A DNA stretch of 64,000 nt from Pseudorhodoferax sp. Leaf265. GTDB lineage: Bacteria; Pseudomonadota; Gammaproteobacteria; Burkholderiales; Burkholderiaceae_C. The notes beneath the pieces are model-generated. The model did not search any database. It was not told the DNA's origin and worked only from the letters and a program-made list of their open reading frames with translations. The first letter of the stretch is position 1; each line of letters begins with the position of its first letter. The stretch lies in contig NZ_LMMT01000002.1 of the NCBI RefSeq assembly GCF_001422365.1, positions 1-64,000 of the forward strand, in the 5' to 3' direction. Of the stretch, positions 61,461 through 64,000 are shown one piece after another. A program made the translations under genes and the position numbers.

Positions 61461-63506
61461 ATGCGCCTTGCGCTTCTACCTTCCCTGATCATGACGCTGG
61501 GCGTCCTGGCGGCGGCGCCGCCGGCGCTGGCCCAGCCCGCGACCCAGTCCCCCGGCTGCTGCACGGCCACCACGCGCGACGTCGAGAAGGTCGGCGGCAA
61601 CCTGGGCAACCAGAACTACTCGGCACTGCGCCAGATCAACAAGGCCAACGTCAAGCAGCTCGGCGCCATCTGGCTCAACGAGATCGAAGGCGGCATCACC
61701 ACCGGCACCAACCAGAGCACGACCATCGTCAAGGACGGCGTGATCTACATCGAATCGGCGCTGGGCAAGCTGCACGCGGTCGACGGCGTGACCGGCCAGA
61801 CCAAGTGGGTCTACCCGGGCAAGGGCACCATCACGCGGCGCGGCCCGGCCATCGGCCAGGGCATGGTCTACACCATCGCCACCGGCAACACCGTGGTGGC
61901 GCTGAACAAGGACACCGGCCAGGTCGTCTGGGAAAAGCAGATCAACGGCTACGGCAACGTGGCCAAGGTCGGCGTGGTCTACCACGACGGCATGCTCTAC
62001 CTGGGCACCAACGACGGCTCGCGCGGCGCCGCGCTGGCCGTGGACGCCGGCACCGGCGAACTCAAGTGGTATTTCTTCGGCATCCCCGGCCCCGGCGAGT
62101 TCGGCTACGACACCTGGGGCGGCGGCCCGCAGAGCGGCGCCACGCCCTGGATCCACCCGGCGGTGGACCCGGAGCTCAACCTCGTCTACTGGACCTTCGG
62201 CAACGCGCGCGGCGGCTCATCGCAGGACGGCTCGCAGCGCCCGGGCCAGAACCTGTTCGCCAACTCCATCGTCGCCACCGACGCCAAAACCGGCGCCTAC
62301 AAGTGGCACTTCCAGTCCGTGCACCATGACATCTGGGACATGGACAACGTCAACGCGCCCGTGCTGGCGGATGTGACCGTCAAGGGCAAGCCGCGCAAGG
62401 CCGTGATCTATGGCAGCAAGACGGCCATGTGGTACATCCTGGACCGCACCGACGGCACGCCGCTGGTCGGCATCGACGAGAAGCCCGTGCCGCAGGACGC
62501 GCGCCAGAACACCTGGCCCACGCAGCCCTATCCGCGCGGCGACGCCTGGATGCCGCTGTGCGTGACCGACAGTGGCCCGGCCCGCGCCGTGCCCAACTTC
62601 AAGCGCGGCTGCCTGTACTCCGCGCACTGGGACGAACCCGTGCTGTCCATCCCCGGCCAGGGCGGCGGCGGCGACTGGAGCCATGTGTCCTTCAGCCACA
62701 GCACCAAGCTGGTCTACACCGGCTTCGGCTATGTGAGCTCGGCCCACTCGCTGACGGAGGCCAGCAACGGCCTGCGCCCGCTGGGCACGGAGATGACGGG
62801 CGGCATCGTGGCCATCGACCCGGCCACCAACAAGATCCGCTGGAAAAAGGACATGCCGTACTCGCTGGCCCACGGCAACGGCATCCTGACCACGGCGTCG
62901 GACCTGCTGTTCATCGGCCAGCCCGACGGCAACCTGCTGGGCATGGACGCGCTGAACGGCCGCGAGCTGTGGCGCTTCCAGACCGGCGCGGCCATCAGCG
63001 CCAGCCCCATCACCTACGAGGTCAACGGCGAGCAGTACATGGCGATCTATGCCGGCGGCACCGGCATCCCCTATGGTGACTCGGCCCAGCGCGGCGACCA
63101 CCTGTGGGCCTTCAAGGTCGGCGGCACCGTGCCGCAGGCGGCCGAGCCGACCAAGCCCGTGATCCGCCGGCCGATCAACGCCGCGGCGGTCGAGGGCAGC
63201 GTGGTCAACAACACCGTGACCTTGGCCCGGCAGTGGAGTGGTGGCCAGGTGGGCGCCGCCGAAGCCGGCGGCACGAACGCGATGGCACCACAGCACCTGC
63301 GCGTGCCGGTGGGCACCACGGTGACCTTCCACAACCCGGCCACCAACGCCAAGCAGCATTGCGCCACGCAGTTCTTCGAAGGCCTGTTCAATGCCGGGCC
63401 GCTGGCACCGGGCCAGTCGTTCCAGTACACGTTCAGCGAACGCGGCGAGTACTTCTACAACGACTGCACCGATCCGCGCTCGACCGGCAAGGTCGTCGTG
63501 TACTGA
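61461..63506 (+). CDS. PQQ-type beta-propeller dehydrogenase with cupredoxin-like tail
   Basis: 681 residues from the ATG at 61461 (upstream GGAGACCTGC). A signal peptide ends near residue 25 (ALAQP). The main part is a beta-propeller of quinoprotein alcohol-dehydrogenase type with repeated tryptophan-docking motifs (GATPWIHPAVDPE, HHDIWDMDN with the likely catalytic Asp, AIDPATNKIRW). The C-terminal 70 residues or so resemble a cupredoxin domain: a His and a Cys of a type 1 site are present, but the second His and the Met are not, so copper binding is doubtful. It is periplasmic; the alcohol substrate is unknown, perhaps a hydroaromatic one given the neighbours. Confidence 0.85.
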   Translation: MRLALLPSLIMTLGVLAAAPPALAQPATQSPGCCTATTRDVEKVGGNLGNQNYSALRQINKANVKQLGAIWLNEIEGGITTGTNQSTTIVKDGVIYIESALGKLHAVDGVTGQTKWVYPGKGTITRRGPAIGQGMVYTIATGNTVVALNKDTGQVVWEKQINGYGNVAKVGVVYHDGMLYLGTNDGSRGAALAVDAGTGELKWYFFGIPGPGEFGYDTWGGGPQSGATPWIHPAVDPELNLVYWTFGNARGGSSQDGSQRPGQNLFANSIVATDAKTGAYKWHFQSVHHDIWDMDNVNAPVLADVTVKGKPRKAVIYGSKTAMWYILDRTDGTPLVGIDEKPVPQDARQNTWPTQPYPRGDAWMPLCVTDSGPARAVPNFKRGCLYSAHWDEPVLSIPGQGGGGDWSHVSFSHSTKLVYTGFGYVSSAHSLTEASNGLRPLGTEMTGGIVAIDPATNKIRWKKDMPYSLAHGNGILTTASDLLFIGQPDGNLLGMDALNGRELWRFQTGAAISASPITYEVNGEQYMAIYAGGTGIPYGDSAQRGDHLWAFKVGGTVPQAAEPTKPVIRRPINAAAVEGSVVNNTVTLARQWSGGQVGAAEAGGTNAMAPQHLRVPVGTTVTFHNPATNAKQHCATQFFEGLFNAGPLAPGQSFQYTFSERGEYFYNDCTDPRSTGKVVVY

Positions 63507-63573
63507 CAGCCCCCGAGGCCCCGCTGCCGGATGGCGGTGGGGCGCACCTTCCTGATCCCACCGGAGACATGAC

Positions 63574-64000
63574 TTGAACCACCGCATCACCTCGCTCGGC
63601 CTGGCCCTGGCCCTCACGCTCGGCGCTGCCGCCAGCCAGGCCGCCGTCGCCCGCTTCGACACCACCAGCTTCGGCTACAGCGTTTCCAGCGGCGCGCTGA
63701 ACTGGTCCACCACCGACCAGTACCAGCGCTTGGACACCGAGGCCGCCTCCGGCGGTGGCACGTTGGGCTACGACAGTGCTTCCAACGACTGGAGCAGCTG
63801 GGCCAGCCAGGCCCTGTCGGCGTCCAGCCCCTACGCCGGCGCATCGGCCGCCGCGGGAGCGCAGACGCTGCAGGGCAACGCCCAGGCCACCCGCACCAAC
63901 CTGCTGCCCATCGACCTGTCCTCGCACACCAGCCGGGCCTATGCCAACCAGTCCGGCGTGTTCAGCCTGACCGAGGACGGCACCGTCACGTTCACCATCG
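63574..64000 (+). CDS. Secreted protein of unknown function, cut by window end
   Basis: An open frame of 142 codons runs to the last base. It starts at TTG (63574) with GGAGA upstream; the nearby ATG at 63569 runs straight into a stop. A signal peptide ends near residue 24 (GAAASQAAVA), and the mature part is Ser/Ala/Thr-rich and beta-prone. It may be a PEP-CTERM-type or cell-surface protein, but the C-terminus is outside the window. It lies 67 bases after the PQQ gene. Confidence 0.6.
   Translation, partial: MNHRITSLGLALALTLGAAASQAAVARFDTTSFGYSVSSGALNWSTTDQYQRLDTEAASGGGTLGYDSASNDWSSWASQALSASSPYAGASAAAGAQTLQGNAQATRTNLLPIDLSSHTSRAYANQSGVFSLTEDGTVTFTI

Noticed and set aside
1-64000. CRISPR arrays, tRNA or rRNA genes
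   Set aside because: No regularly spaced repeats with unique spacers and no recognisable tRNA or rRNA sequence were seen on reading.

Overview
The window is GC-rich DNA with tightly packed genes, short or overlapping start/stop junctions, Bug-type (tripartite tricarboxylate) and TRAP solute receptors, type III pantothenate kinase and a DbpA/Rep repertoire. Together these point to a betaproteobacterium of the order Burkholderiales, probably Comamonadaceae. No rRNA, tRNA or CRISPR array was seen. Assignments come from reading the sequence only; no database search was run.

Layout. (1) 1-1825 looks like the distal part of a chromosomal integron: three clear or fairly clear attC-like sites and one decayed one, bounding a cassette with an Imm26-like immunity protein, a cassette-sized stretch without a convincing gene, and a GNAT acetyltransferase cassette. 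The integrase is not in the window. (2) 2074-31509, all on the minus strand, is one long apparent operon. In transcription order it encodes a PEP-CTERM protein with a cohesin-like body, a GAF-GAF-TM-HlyD protein, a PqqD-M50 protease-HlyD protein, a shortened SecA-like ATPase, a free HlyD adaptor, a giant protein of about 7143 residues with an N-terminal LEPR-XLL-type motif, an embedded subtilisin domain and a C-terminal cohesin-like/dockerin pair, and a small membrane protein. I read it as a dedicated export and surface-display system for the giant protein; it is the most unusual part of the window. (3) 31730-45863 is ordinary chromosome: M20 hydrolase and DUF2817 peptidase, LysR regulator, coaX, amidase, AEC transporter, Bug receptor, rep helicase, a small secreted protein, outer-membrane phospholipase A, a lipoprotein, a CNNM/CorC-type protein and small hypotheticals. 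(4) 46003-53561: dbpA, then a TetR-controlled set (TRAP transporter, Gfo/Idh/MocA oxidoreductase, type II dehydroquinase), then a DUF4394 lipoprotein. (5) 53584-60402: a cupredoxin protein coupled to a GGDEF-EAL protein; a minus-strand set of SDR, VOC/HPPD-like and TIM-barrel genes resembling a split 3-dehydroshikimate dehydratase; and a nucleotide cyclase-PilZ protein. (6) 60406-64000: an IclR regulator, a PQQ-type beta-propeller dehydrogenase with a cupredoxin tail, and the start of a secreted protein cut by the window end.

How the genes work together. The export operon would make a surface protein, its energising ATPase, envelope-spanning adaptors, a membrane protease and a possible cell-surface receptor (the cohesin-like PEP-CTERM protein). 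The genes of 47426-52519 and 56610-59235, perhaps with the IclR/PQQ pair, fit uptake and breakdown of quinate/shikimate-like hydroaromatic acids to protocatechuate. Two proteins carry c-di-GMP domains (GGDEF-EAL and cyclase-PilZ).
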